From: Streptomyces sp. LHD-70
Lineage (GTDB): Bacteria; Actinomycetota; Actinomycetes; Streptomycetales; Streptomycetaceae
Direction: 5' to 3'
NCBI RefSeq assembly: GCF_031157275.1
Contig: NZ_JAVIFW010000011.1
Span: 186,001 to 250,000, forward strand
DNA: 64,000 nucleotides
A program made the translations under genes and the position numbers. Of the stretch, positions 16,559-24,908 are shown one piece after another (the first letter of the stretch is position 1; every line of letters starts with the position of its first letter). The notes beneath the pieces were generated by a model, which searched no databases, was not told the origin of the DNA, and saw only the letters and a program-made list of their open reading frames with translations.

Positions 16559-17994
16559 CCCTCGGTGGCCTCGTGCGTGCCCCGGTTCGGCAGCTTCACC
16601 GCGACGACGACGGTCACCGCGGCGAGCGCGGCCACCACGGCGAAGGCCAGCTTCATCCCGCTCACCTGGGCGGCCGCGGGCGCTGTGCCGTCCGCGACGA
16701 GTTGGCTCGTACGGGAGGACATCACCGTCACCACGAGGGCCGTGCCGAACGCCGCGGCGACCTGCTGCAGCGTGCCGAGGATGGAGCTGCCGTGGGAGTA
16801 CAGGTGCGAGGGCAGTCCGCCCATGCCGAGCGTGAAGCACGGCGTGAACGTCGCCGCCAGGCTGACCATCAGCAGGGCGTGCAGGCCGAGGATCACCCCG
16901 TACGGCATCGTCGCCGAGACCTGGGTCAGCGCGCCGAGGGCGAGCACCATGCCGATGGAGCCGGGCACGATGAGCGGCCGGCTGCCGAAGCGGTCGAAGG
17001 CCTTGCCGATGGTCGGGCCGAGCAGGCCCATGACGAGTCCGCCGGGCATGACGAGCAGTCCGGTCTCCAACGGGCTGAGCCCGCGCAGGTTCTGCAGGTA
17101 GAGCGGCAGCAGGATCATCGCGCCGAGCATCGCGAGGAAGCCGATGGACAGCAGGACCAGGGACAGCGTGAACGTGCGGTGTCCGAGGGTGCGCAGGTCG
17201 AGGAGCGGGGTACCGGTGCGCTGGAGTCTGAGCTGGCGGAACACGAAGAGCGCGATGGCCGCGGCCCCGACGGCGACGACGGCGATGCCCGCCGTGACCT
17301 TGCCGTGGCCCTCGCCGAACATGCTCAGTCCGTACACGAGTCCGCCGAAGCCGAGCGCGGCGACGCCGACGCTCAGCCAGTCGATGGGGCTGACCTTCGG
17401 CTCGTCGATGTTCTCCAACTTGCGCAGGCCGAGGAAGGTCACCAGCGCGGCGATCGGCAGGACGACCACAAAGAGCAGCCGCCAGGAGCCGACCTGCAGG
17501 ATCAGCCCGGAGACGGCGGGGCCGAGCGCGGGGGCCACGGACATGGCCAGGGTGACGTTGCCCATCACCCGGCCGCGGTCACCCTCGGGCACCACGATCA
17601 TCATCGTGGTCATCAGGAGCGGCATCATCACGGCCGTGCCCGCGGCCTGCACGATCCGGCCGAGGAGCAGCACCTCGAAGGAGGGTGCGACGGCCGACAG
17701 GGCGGTGCCCGCGAGGAACACGCCCATGGCTATCGCGTACGCCTGACGGGTCGTGACCCGTTGCAGGAACCAGCCGGTGACCGGGATCACGGCGGCCATG
17801 GAGAGCATGAACGCGGTGGACACCCACTGCGCGGACTGCTCGGTGATGTGCAACGAGTCCATCAGCCGCGGGATCGCGTTGATCATGATGGTCTCGTTGA
17901 GGATCACCACGAACGTGGCCAGGACGAGCAGCCGCACCACGGTCGGTGTGCCACCCGCCTTCACGGCCGGTTGTTCCTGGATCACGGTTGACAT
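16552..17994 (-). CDS. DHA2 family (EmrB/QacA-like) MFS drug exporter
   Basis: A 480-residue transporter with fourteen predicted helices. DHA2 hallmarks are present: NETIMINAIPRLMDSLHITE with the acidic residue in helix 1, QWVSTAFMLSMAAVIPVTGW, LLGRIVQAAGTAVMMPLLM (motif C-like region) and RGRVMGNVTLAMSVAPALGP. It likely exports cationic or hydrophobic compounds by proton antiport. The ATG at 17994 is chosen, since the reading frame upstream is open but lacks family homology. Its TAG stop (16552-16554) lies inside the last codons of the DUF6777 gene, a 7-bp tail-to-tail overlap. Confidence 0.88.
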   Translation of the reverse strand: MSTVIQEQPAVKAGGTPTVVRLLVLATFVVILNETIMINAIPRLMDSLHITEQSAQWVSTAFMLSMAAVIPVTGWFLQRVTTRQAYAIAMGVFLAGTALSAVAPSFEVLLLGRIVQAAGTAVMMPLLMTTMMIVVPEGDRGRVMGNVTLAMSVAPALGPAVSGLILQVGSWRLLFVVVLPIAALVTFLGLRKLENIDEPKVSPIDWLSVGVAALGFGGLVYGLSMFGEGHGKVTAGIAVVAVGAAAIALFVFRQLRLQRTGTPLLDLRTLGHRTFTLSLVLLSIGFLAMLGAMILLPLYLQNLRGLSPLETGLLVMPGGLVMGLLGPTIGKAFDRFGSRPLIVPGSIGMVLALGALTQVSATMPYGVILGLHALLMVSLAATFTPCFTLGMGGLPSHLYSHGSSILGTLQQVAAAFGTALVVTVMSSRTSQLVADGTAPAAAQVSGMKLAFAVVAALAAVTVVVAVKLPNRGTHEATEGQ

Positions 17995-18348
17995 GGCAGC
18001 ACCTCGCCGGGCTTCTGGTCGCAGTCGCCTGACAGCTGAGGCCGCCGACATGGACTTGGACTTGGACAGGAATGCGGACAGGGAAAATGACACCGGTGGA
18101 GACCGGTGGACCTGGAAAAAGTCATCGGTCCGCACATTCTTCCGTATCGGCTCCGCGATCTCCTCCGAATTTCCGGCGCCCCCGCTCGGCGACGCGGGGG
18201 CGGTGACGCCGTCCCGAGTGCCACCCGAACGGCCACGTGCGGATGGCGGCACGGCGGTGCCCGGCCGAGGCTCGGAGGTCCAGGTGCCCAAGTGCCGAGC
18301 CCCGGCCGACGCCCGGCCCCTCGGACGGGCGTCCCGGAGGGGAGCGGT
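17995..18348. other. Intergenic region between drug exporter and ClC gene
   Basis: This 354-bp gap separates two divergent genes and should hold both promoters. A GGTGGAGACCGGTGG double motif lies at about 18094-18110 and a perfect 9-bp stem (18177-18185 with 18194-18202) further right. The stem could be a leader hairpin for the ClC transcript. No gene is supported. Confidence 0.5.
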
Positions 18349-19806
18349 ATGAACGGCGCCAACGGCTCGGGCGGTGCGGGGGGTACGGGCGCTACGGGCG
18401 CTACGGGCGCTACGGGCGCTACGAGGGGCACGGTCGGCGAGCAGGCGGCGTCGGGGACCGCCCCAGGCCCGCAGGACGACGACATGAAGCTGCGGACCAC
18501 ACTGCTCAGCCGGGGGTATCTGCGGCTCCTGCTGCTGTGCGCGCTGCTCGGCGTGCCCGTCGCTCTCGCCTGTTTCGCCTTCCTGACCTCGCAGCACGCC
18601 CTGCAGCACGCCGTGTGGGAGCACCTGCCCGAAGCGCTGGGGTATGAACGCGCGCCCTGGTGGTGGCCGTTGCCCACGCTGCTGCTCGCCGGGCTGATCC
18701 TCGCGCCCGTCGTGACGCGGATGAGGGGGCGCGGCGGTCACGTGCCGGTGCACGGCCTGGGCGGTCCGCCGCTCGGGCCCGACGCGCTGCCGAGTGTGGT
18801 CCTGGCCGCGCTCGCCACCCTTCCGCTCGGCGTGGTCCTCGGCCCCGAGGCGCCGCTCATGGCGATCGGCGGCGGACTCGCGCTGCTCGGACTGCGCGCC
18901 TTCCAGAGGTCGGCCGAACCCGACGCCCAGGGCCGCATGCTGCTCGCCACGGCGGGCTCGACGGCGGCGATCTCCAGCATCTTCGGCGGGCCGGTCGTCG
19001 CGGCCATTCTGGTCGTCGAGGGGGCGGGCATCGGTGGGGCCCGGCTCGTCGCGCTGCTGCTGCCATGTCTGATCGCCAGCGCCACCGGGGCGCTCGTGTT
19101 CACCGGTTTCGGGAGCTGGACGGGCCTGTCCATCGGTGCCCTGTCGCTGCCCGAGGTGCCGCCGGACGTCACGCCGGACGCGGGTGACTTCCTGTGGGGC
19201 GTGCCCGCCGCCGTGCTGATCGCCGCGGTCGTGGCGTCGCTGCGGGGCCTCGGCCGCCGGACGGAGCGGTGGACCGCCGAGCACACGGCCGTACGGACCG
19301 TCGTGTGCGGGGTCGCCGCGGGTGCCCTGCTCACCGCGTACGCGCTGGTCACCGGACGGTCGCCGGAGGAGGCCGCGCTGTCCGGGCAGGCGATGCTCGG
19401 CGAACTCGCGGCGGCGCCGCACGACTTGTCGGTGGTGGCGCTGCTGGCGCTCGCCCTCTTCAAGGGCCTCGCCTGGAGCGTCTGCCTGGGCAGCATGCGC
19501 GGCGGACCGATCTTTCCGGCCGTCCTGATCGGGGCGGTCCTCGGCATCGCCTGCTCCGGGCTTCCCGGCCTCGGTACGACGCCCGGCCTCGCGCTCGGCA
19601 TGGCCACCGCCACCGCCGTCGTGACGGGCCTGCCGCTGACCAGTTCGGTCCTGACGGTGCTGCTGCTCGGCAGTGACGCGCACAACCAGATGCCGCTGAT
19701 CGTGATCGCGGCCGTCGCCGGTGTCATCACCGGGCACCTGCTGCGCGGCCGCCCTGCCCCCGCGGAGCCGACGGCCCGGTCCACGGCCGGGCAGGCCCGC
19801 GGATGA
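18349..19806 (+). CDS. ClC family chloride channel/transporter
   Basis: A 485-residue ClC protein. After a disordered start with four Gly-Ala-Thr repeats (a 9-bp DNA repeat, 18382-18426) come about ten to eleven helices. ClC signatures are visible: PLGVVLGPEAPLMAIGGG (the GxExP anion motif, Glu gating position), GSTAAISSIFGGPVVAAILV and LGSMRGGPIFPAVLIGAVLG. Length is slightly shorter than classical ClCs. The ATG at 18349 follows GGAGGGGAGCGGT; an alternative ATG at 18484 would drop the repeats. Its stop overlaps the K+ channel start (ATGA), so the two are co-translated, suggesting coupled Cl-/K+ movement. Confidence 0.9.
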   Translation: MNGANGSGGAGGTGATGATGATGATRGTVGEQAASGTAPGPQDDDMKLRTTLLSRGYLRLLLLCALLGVPVALACFAFLTSQHALQHAVWEHLPEALGYERAPWWWPLPTLLLAGLILAPVVTRMRGRGGHVPVHGLGGPPLGPDALPSVVLAALATLPLGVVLGPEAPLMAIGGGLALLGLRAFQRSAEPDAQGRMLLATAGSTAAISSIFGGPVVAAILVVEGAGIGGARLVALLLPCLIASATGALVFTGFGSWTGLSIGALSLPEVPPDVTPDAGDFLWGVPAAVLIAAVVASLRGLGRRTERWTAEHTAVRTVVCGVAAGALLTAYALVTGRSPEEAALSGQAMLGELAAAPHDLSVVALLALALFKGLAWSVCLGSMRGGPIFPAVLIGAVLGIACSGLPGLGTTPGLALGMATATAVVTGLPLTSSVLTVLLLGSDAHNQMPLIVIAAVAGVITGHLLRGRPAPAEPTARSTAGQARG

Positions 19807-20399
19807 CCGGCCGGGCATCGGGCGGCGACCGTCTCCGCGCCCGCCTCGCCCACCGCATCCGTACGGACGGACGGTGGCCCGGGGCCGCGGCGGTCGCGGC
19901 GGTGGTGGTCATGACGACCGCCTATTTCCAGCTCCCCCTGGACCGCCTCGGCCCCCAACGCCCCGTCCTCAGCTGGACGTTGCTCACCGTGGCCCTGGCG
20001 ATCGTCGCGCTGCTGCTGCTCCGTCAGACGAGTGACGTCCTGACCAACCGGCCCGGCTCCCGCCCCCTCATCGTCATCCCGCTGCTGATGTGCCTGTCCG
20101 TCCTCGTCTTCGCGGGCTGCTCCTACGTACTGGCCGCGCAGCCCGGCGAGTTCAGCGGTCTCGGCACCCGCGTGGACGCGCTGTACTTCACGCTCGTCAC
20201 CCTGGCCACCATCGGCTACGGCGACATCACCGCCACGGGCCAGTCCGCCCGCGTCGTGACGATCCTGCAGATCCTCTACACCTTCGTCTTCCTCACGGCC
20301 GCAGCCCTCGGCCGCCGCGTCCGGGGCACGGTCGTACGCCGTCACCGGCGTCCCGAGGCGGGCAGTGGGGCGGCACCGGGGCGCGGCGGCGAGGACTAG
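19803..20399 (+). CDS. Two-helix potassium channel (KcsA-like pore)
   Basis: A 198-residue protein with four hydrophobic segments. The last two form a K+ pore module with the selectivity filter in LVTLATIGYGDITATG near residue 137. The first two (about residues 30-75) make it a four-helix version rather than a bare KcsA. The C-terminal tail is short and Arg/Gly-rich, with no RCK domain. ATG at 19803 overlaps the ClC stop by 4 nt. It probably equalises charge when the upstream ClC protein moves chloride; that is inferred from the coupling. Confidence 0.88.
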   Translation: MTGRASGGDRLRARLAHRIRTDGRWPGAAAVAAVVVMTTAYFQLPLDRLGPQRPVLSWTLLTVALAIVALLLLRQTSDVLTNRPGSRPLIVIPLLMCLSVLVFAGCSYVLAAQPGEFSGLGTRVDALYFTLVTLATIGYGDITATGQSARVVTILQILYTFVFLTAAALGRRVRGTVVRRHRRPEAGSGAAPGRGGED

Positions 20400-20406
20400 C
20401 CGCGAT

Positions 20407-21108
20407 TCACGACCGGTCCGTCCGGTACGTGTCGTCCATCTCACCTGTCTCGCCCAGCTCGCCTGTCCCGCCCATCTCGTCCAGCTCGTCCATCTCGCCC
20501 ATCTCGCCCATCTCGTCCCTACGTAGGGCCGCCCGGCCCCTGCAGGACGCGACCACGACGAAGGGCCAGGCTGTCTGAGCGGTGGTCAGGACGCGTTCCG
20601 CGACACCGGCGGCACCACCCTGGCGATGCAGTTCGATCAGGAACCACGCCGCGCCCGCCCCCATCAGCAGACATACGGCGAGGGACAGCGCGAGCCGCAG
20701 TCCCCACGGGGCGGCTCCGTCGCGGTCGGACGCCAGGACCGGCCACAGCGCCATGAGCGCGAAGCCGACGGCGGCGACCCAGCCGTGCACCTCCGATCCC
20801 CCGCTCTCCGGCACCGGGGAGAGGCCCATCCCGATCACCGCCACACCGCCGCAGGCCAGCGCCGCCCTCCCGGCGAGCGCGGCCGGGCGCAGTCCCCAGG
20901 CGGTGACGAGGTGGCAGGTGCCGAGGACGAACAGCACTCCGGTCAGCACCCATCGCCCGGACGCCCCGTCGGCCGCCATGACGCTGATGGTCTCGGTGAC
21001 CGGGTCGTAGCCGGGGCCGTGCAGTTGCGCCGCGATCGACCAGCCGCCGACCAGCAGGAAGGGCGCGCATGCGGACGAGAGCACGGCCCACCAAGGTACG
21101 AACCTCAT
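20407..21108 (-). CDS. DUF998 family membrane protein
   Basis: A 233-residue polytopic protein with six hydrophobic helices. It shows the DUF998 pattern: a first helix then YDPVTETISVMAADGASGRW, a PESGGSEVHGW loop and an evenly spaced helix set. The function of the family is unknown. The ~35-residue tail is made of repeated Glu-Met-Gly/Asp triplets and comes from a 9-bp tandem repeat. The start is the ATG at 21106-21108; the upstream ribosome site is weak. Two 20-bp direct repeats lie 13-52 bp upstream and may control it. Confidence 0.8.
   Translation of the reverse strand: MRFVPWWAVLSSACAPFLLVGGWSIAAQLHGPGYDPVTETISVMAADGASGRWVLTGVLFVLGTCHLVTAWGLRPAALAGRAALACGGVAVIGMGLSPVPESGGSEVHGWVAAVGFALMALWPVLASDRDGAAPWGLRLALSLAVCLLMGAGAAWFLIELHRQGGAAGVAERVLTTAQTAWPFVVVASCRGRAALRRDEMGEMGEMDELDEMGGTGELGETGEMDDTYRTDRS
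20434..20519. repeat. 9-bp tandem repeat encoding the acidic tail of the DUF998 protein
   Basis: Nine or so imperfect copies of CATCTCGCC/CAGCTCGTC (plus-strand sense) run in frame, so unit gain or loss would only lengthen or shorten the Glu-Met-Gly/Asp tail. Confidence 0.75.
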
Positions 21109-21120
21109 TAGGTCACCATA

Positions 21121-21160
21121 AGTACCCAAACCGTCCACCAAGTACCCAAACCGTCCATCG
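21121..21160. repeat. Two exact-phase 20-bp direct repeats upstream of the DUF998 gene
   Basis: AGTACCCAAACCGTCCACCA is followed directly by a copy differing at the last three positions. Twenty bases equal two helical turns, so a protein would bind both on the same DNA face. They lie in the 83-bp gap between the NTPase gene end and the DUF998 start, both on the minus strand. Confidence 0.7.
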
Positions 21161-21191
21161 TCGGCCACGGTTCCATGGCGGGCTGCGCGGA

Positions 21192-24100
21192 TCAGTCCAC
21201 GACGATCCCGGGATAGCAGTGCTCGTGGTGCCAGTCCGGGGCCACCGGGTAGCCGCAGTGGCAGAGTTCGGGCCTGGCCGACTCGCCCCGGGCGCGGCGG
21301 GTCAGGGCGACGATCAGGGGCTGGCGGTCCAGCCAGGACGTGGCGTCGTCGCGGTCGGTCAGGCCGAGGGCTTCCGGGGCCACGTCGAGCCCGTCGGTGA
21401 GCAGCACGATGAGCTGGTCGGCCTGGCTGCGGATGAAGCGCAGGACGTTTCCGCAGTACGACACGGGCATCTCGTCCAGGCGGTGGCGGCGGTCCTTGAT
21501 GTCCTGCCAGACCTCGTCCTGGTTCAGGAGGTTCATCCAGTGGTCCTCCGAGGTCCAGCGTGCCTTCGGGGCGACGGGGTCCGCGCTGCTCGCGGACCAC
21601 GCCAACTCCTGGACTTCCTCGGCCTGTTCGAGTGCACGGCCGTACTGAGGGTCCCGTTCCGCCAGGCGTCGGTAGAGCGTCACGGAGGCGTCCGCGTCCC
21701 GGCGTGCCGCGGTGAGGTCGCCCGCGGTGCCGAGGCGGGCCTCGGCCGACTGGCGCAGGGCCTTCGCGTGGTCGTCCTCGTACCGCATCGGGTCGGCCGC
21801 GGCGAGCCGTGCGGTGATCTCGGCGGCTTCTTCGGCGAGGGCGAGGGCCTCCCGCCAGCGTTGCTGCCGCCCGAGGTACGTGGCGAGGCCGGACGCGAGT
21901 TCGGCGAGGACGGGTTCGTGCGCCGCCGGGGCCGCCGTGGCGAGCCGGCGGGCGATGGTGAGCGCCTCCTGAAGTGCGGCCAGGGCCTCGTCCCTGCGGC
22001 GCGACGCCCACAGCAGGAGGGACAGGTTGCCCAGGCACTGGGCGAGGCCGGACTCGTCGAGGACGAATGCGCGGGCGAGCAGCGACCCGGCGGGCGGTCC
22101 GGCGGCGAGGCCGCGGCGGGCGAACTCGATGGCGCGTGCCTGGGCTGCCACGGCGTCCGGGAGGCGGCGCAGTTGCCAGGAGAAGGTCCCGAGGTTGTTC
22201 AGGGCGAGGGCGAGCCCGGTCTCGTACCGGCCCGGCTGAGTCGCCGTCAGGCGCCAGAAGATCCCGGCCGCCCGCTCCGTGGGGGCCGTGGCCCGGTCCG
22301 GGTAACCGGCCGCGGCAAGGCCCCGGCCCACCTGGGCGAGGGCCAGGGCGAAGCCGGGTTCGTGGGTGGCCGGGTCCGCCGCGGCGAGGTCCTGGAAGAG
22401 CGCGGCCGCCTCTTCGGCGGCGTGCAGGGCGCGGTCGGGGGCGTCGGCGTCGTAGGCGTGCTGGGTCAGGTGCAGGAGCCCGGTCGCCAGGTCCGCCGCC
22501 CGGGAGGGGGCAGTCGCGGAGGTACCGGCGGCGGCCTGCCGGAAGCAGCGGACCGCCTCCTCGTCCGCGGCCAGTGCCTCCCGCGCCCGGCCCGCGCGGC
22601 CGAGCCGGAAGCCGAGGCTCTGGTGGAGGCGGCCGCGCTCGGCGGGGTCGGCCGTCGCGGGCAGGCGTTCGGCGACGAGGCGGGCGGTGAACGTCGCGAT
22701 GCCGGCGTCCAGGTCGAGCTGTCCGAACTCCGGGAAGCAGGCCTCCACGGCGGCGAGTACGGAGGCCGGCAGGTCCGTCTCGGCGAGCGCGGTGAGCGCG
22801 GCGCTGCCCGCGGCGACGGCCACCGACGGGTCCTGCCGCAGGATCTGCTCCAGGTGCCCGGCGACATGCGGCCAGCGTCCCGGTGCCGCCGCGGCGGCGA
22901 GGAAGGTCAGGCCGCGTGTCACCGACGGCGGGAGCGCGCCGTCCGGGCCGCGGGTGCTGAGCGTGCGCGCGGTCGGGGCGGCCCAGGGGGTGGCCGGGTA
23001 GCCGGTCACGCGGTGTCCGTCGAGGCTGAGGGCGAGGAAGTCCTCGGCGAGCCGGTCGGGGTAGAGCGGTTCGAGGACGGCACCCGGCTCCGCCGGCGGG
23101 TAGCAGGCGCCGTGGTCGGTGAGGAGCCGCAGCGGCCGCTCCAGGCCCAGCCCGGCGAGCAGGGCGCCGCCCTCCTCGGGCGCCAGGGCCCCGGTGAGGG
23201 CGGCGGTGAACACGACGCGGTCCATGTCGCTCGGCGGTGTGCCGAAGTCCAGGCCCTCCAGGCGGTTCTCCCACAGCCGGGTCCAGTGCCGCCGCTCCCG
23301 GTTCAGGAGGTACGCGGAGAGGCCCGCCAGGTCGTGCGGGGCCTGCTCGCCGCGGACGTGCGCGTCGACGGCGACCAGGGCGGCCATGTGCACCGCGAGG
23401 ACCAGTCCGAACTCCGGGCGTTCCAGGTCCTTCGGGGGTGCGATCACGGCCGGGTCGGGGACTCCGTACCGGGCCGCGAAGCAGTTCCGGGCCGCCGCGA
23501 ACATGGCCGGGCGCGCCCGCGGGTCCCCGCCCGAGGTGCCCAGCGGGCGCAGCTCCTGGTCGCGGGTACCCGCCATCACGTCTTCCAGCGTGGAGCGCAC
23601 GGCGGGCCAGGCGGTGGCCGAGCGGGCGAGCAGCAGCAGCCGGGTGGGCAGGGCGCCGGCGAGGAGCCGGTTGCTGAACAGCCAGGCGAGGTGCGAGACC
23701 GGCCAGCGGTCCGCGTAGTCGACGACGAGGAGGAGGCCGCGGGCGCCGTCGGGCCGCAGGTCCGCGCCGCTCTCCGGTGCGGAGGCCAGGACGGTGCCCG
23801 GTCCGTGCGTGGCCGTGACGACCTTCCAGCCCGCGGCGGCGCTCTCGGCGGCGAACTCGTCGGCGAGGCGGCTCTTTCCGTGTCCGCCGGGGCCGTGCAG
23901 CCAGGTCGCCGACAGCCGTGGACCGGGGCCGTCCCGCCAGGCGGTGAGCTCGGTGCGCTCCCGCTCGCGGCCGGTGAAGTCGACCAGGCGGTAACGGGCG
24001 TTGAGCATCCGGCTGGGCTGGTCGAGCAGCCAGGCGCCGTCCGGCGCGGGCGCCGTGCCGGGGTGCTCGCCGAGCAGGTAGACGGGCCCGCGGTCCGGGA

Positions 24101-24260
24101 AGACGTGCAGGTCGGCGCCGACCACGCCGTACCCGAAGCCGCTCTCCACGCGGATCGTCTGCTGGACCCGCGGGTCGGCGGCGGCTCCGCCCGGTGGTGC
24201 TGCACCGCCGCCCGGAGCCGTCCGACGGACCGGTCGGGCGTCGTCGTCAGCCGCTGTCAC
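21192..24260 (-). CDS. STAND-like P-loop NTPase with TPR array and C-terminal zinc-finger-like end
   Basis: A 1022-residue soluble protein. Residues 1-30 are disordered; 30-100 form an N-terminal module (GFGYGVVGADLHVFPDRGPV); the P-loop WLHGPGGHGKS is near residue 125 and a Walker B-like LLLVVDYADRWP near 180, followed by the usual sensor region. From about 480 to 880 are many TPR helices (repeated RGLAAAGYPDRATAPTERA, ALNNLGTFSWQLRRLPDAV). The last 120 residues are separate and end with a Cys/His cluster (ELCHCGYPVAPDWHHEHC). The layout is that of NLR-like signalling NTPases, where TPRs sense and the NTPase oligomerises. No toxic enzymatic domain is recognised. The GTG start overlaps the stop of the small gene upstream (GTGA). 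Confidence 0.8.
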   Translation of the reverse strand: MTAADDDARPVRRTAPGGGAAPPGGAAADPRVQQTIRVESGFGYGVVGADLHVFPDRGPVYLLGEHPGTAPAPDGAWLLDQPSRMLNARYRLVDFTGRERERTELTAWRDGPGPRLSATWLHGPGGHGKSRLADEFAAESAAAGWKVVTATHGPGTVLASAPESGADLRPDGARGLLLVVDYADRWPVSHLAWLFSNRLLAGALPTRLLLLARSATAWPAVRSTLEDVMAGTRDQELRPLGTSGGDPRARPAMFAAARNCFAARYGVPDPAVIAPPKDLERPEFGLVLAVHMAALVAVDAHVRGEQAPHDLAGLSAYLLNRERRHWTRLWENRLEGLDFGTPPSDMDRVVFTAALTGALAPEEGGALLAGLGLERPLRLLTDHGACYPPAEPGAVLEPLYPDRLAEDFLALSLDGHRVTGYPATPWAAPTARTLSTRGPDGALPPSVTRGLTFLAAAAAPGRWPHVAGHLEQILRQDPSVAVAAGSAALTALAETDLPASVLAAVEACFPEFGQLDLDAGIATFTARLVAERLPATADPAERGRLHQSLGFRLGRAGRAREALAADEEAVRCFRQAAAGTSATAPSRAADLATGLLHLTQHAYDADAPDRALHAAEEAAALFQDLAAADPATHEPGFALALAQVGRGLAAAGYPDRATAPTERAAGIFWRLTATQPGRYETGLALALNNLGTFSWQLRRLPDAVAAQARAIEFARRGLAAGPPAGSLLARAFVLDESGLAQCLGNLSLLLWASRRRDEALAALQEALTIARRLATAAPAAHEPVLAELASGLATYLGRQQRWREALALAEEAAEITARLAAADPMRYEDDHAKALRQSAEARLGTAGDLTAARRDADASVTLYRRLAERDPQYGRALEQAEEVQELAWSASSADPVAPKARWTSEDHWMNLLNQDEVWQDIKDRRHRLDEMPVSYCGNVLRFIRSQADQLIVLLTDGLDVAPEALGLTDRDDATSWLDRQPLIVALTRRARGESARPELCHCGYPVAPDWHHEHCYPGIVVD

Positions 24261-24745
24261 CGAGCGGCCCTGCCGTTGCCGTCACCCCCGAACTGCCCCT
24301 CCTCCTCGGGTGGTTGGGCGGGCCGACCCGGCACGGGCCCGGCGCCGTGGTGGTGGTTGACGATGTTCCCGCCCTGCACGACGAAGGCGTTCGCGTTGTC
24401 CCGTACGACGACGTCCTGCACCCACTTCGGCTCGCTGCTCCCGGCGGGACGGACCTCGTCGATCAGGGTGCGCAGCTCCTCGGCCGCCTCCGGGTCACGG
24501 CGCAGCAGCTCGCGCAGTTGGAGCTGCCACATCGGGAGGAGCGTCTGCCGCACCTCGTCGCCGTCGTCGGCCTCCGCCACGAGCCGTGCGTTGCTGTCGA
24601 GTTGGCCCTCGATGGCCAGCTGCCCCTCCTCGCCGCCGCGGCGGCGGAACAACTCTGCCACGCGGGTGCGGACGAGCATCCACGAGTCGGTGGCCATGGC
24701 TCCGACGACGGCCGCGCCGCCGGCCACCACGAGTTGGTCGAGCAC
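24257..24745 (-). CDS. Small membrane-anchored partner of the STAND-like NTPase
   Basis: A 162-residue protein. A single N-terminal hydrophobic segment (LDQLVVAGGAAVVGAMATDSW) is followed by a charged helical region and a C-terminal strand-like motif VVVRDNANAFVVQGGNIVNH ending in HHHG, then a disordered Glu/Gly tail. Similar short 'Q-x-G-N-I' motifs occur in actinobacterial proteins encoded beside NTPase/TPR genes. The GTG at 24745 follows a strong GGGGGAGG ribosome site. Its stop overlaps the NTPase GTG, so the two must be made together. A role as membrane sensor or anchor is inferred. Confidence 0.7.
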   Translation of the reverse strand: MLDQLVVAGGAAVVGAMATDSWMLVRTRVAELFRRRGGEEGQLAIEGQLDSNARLVAEADDGDEVRQTLLPMWQLQLRELLRRDPEAAEELRTLIDEVRPAGSSEPKWVQDVVVRDNANAFVVQGGNIVNHHHGAGPVPGRPAQPPEEEGQFGGDGNGRAAR

Positions 24746-24908
24746 CGTTCCTCCCCCTGCGGGCCCCGTTGAATTCGCGAGCGCCGCGCGCCCCGACCCG
24801 CACCGACGACCGTAGAACATCCCACTGACATCCGGGTGTTGAGCTCGGCAGTTCACCGCGTGTGAGTGCACACTCGCTCCGCGGTGGCCCCTGTGTCAGA
24901 GTTGCGTC

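Noticed and set aside
16552..19818. Extended start for the DHA2 exporter deep into the ClC gene
   Set aside because: No family sequence precedes MSTVIQEQPAV; the long upstream frame is antisense to the ClC and leader DNA.
21121..21160. CRISPR-like direct repeats
   Set aside because: Only two adjacent copies with no spacers; treated as operator candidates.
20407..23274. Minus-strand frame of 955 codons that includes the DUF998 gene
   Set aside because: Only the last 233 residues are coherent; the rest is an off-frame reading of the STAND-like gene, so the start was set at 21108.
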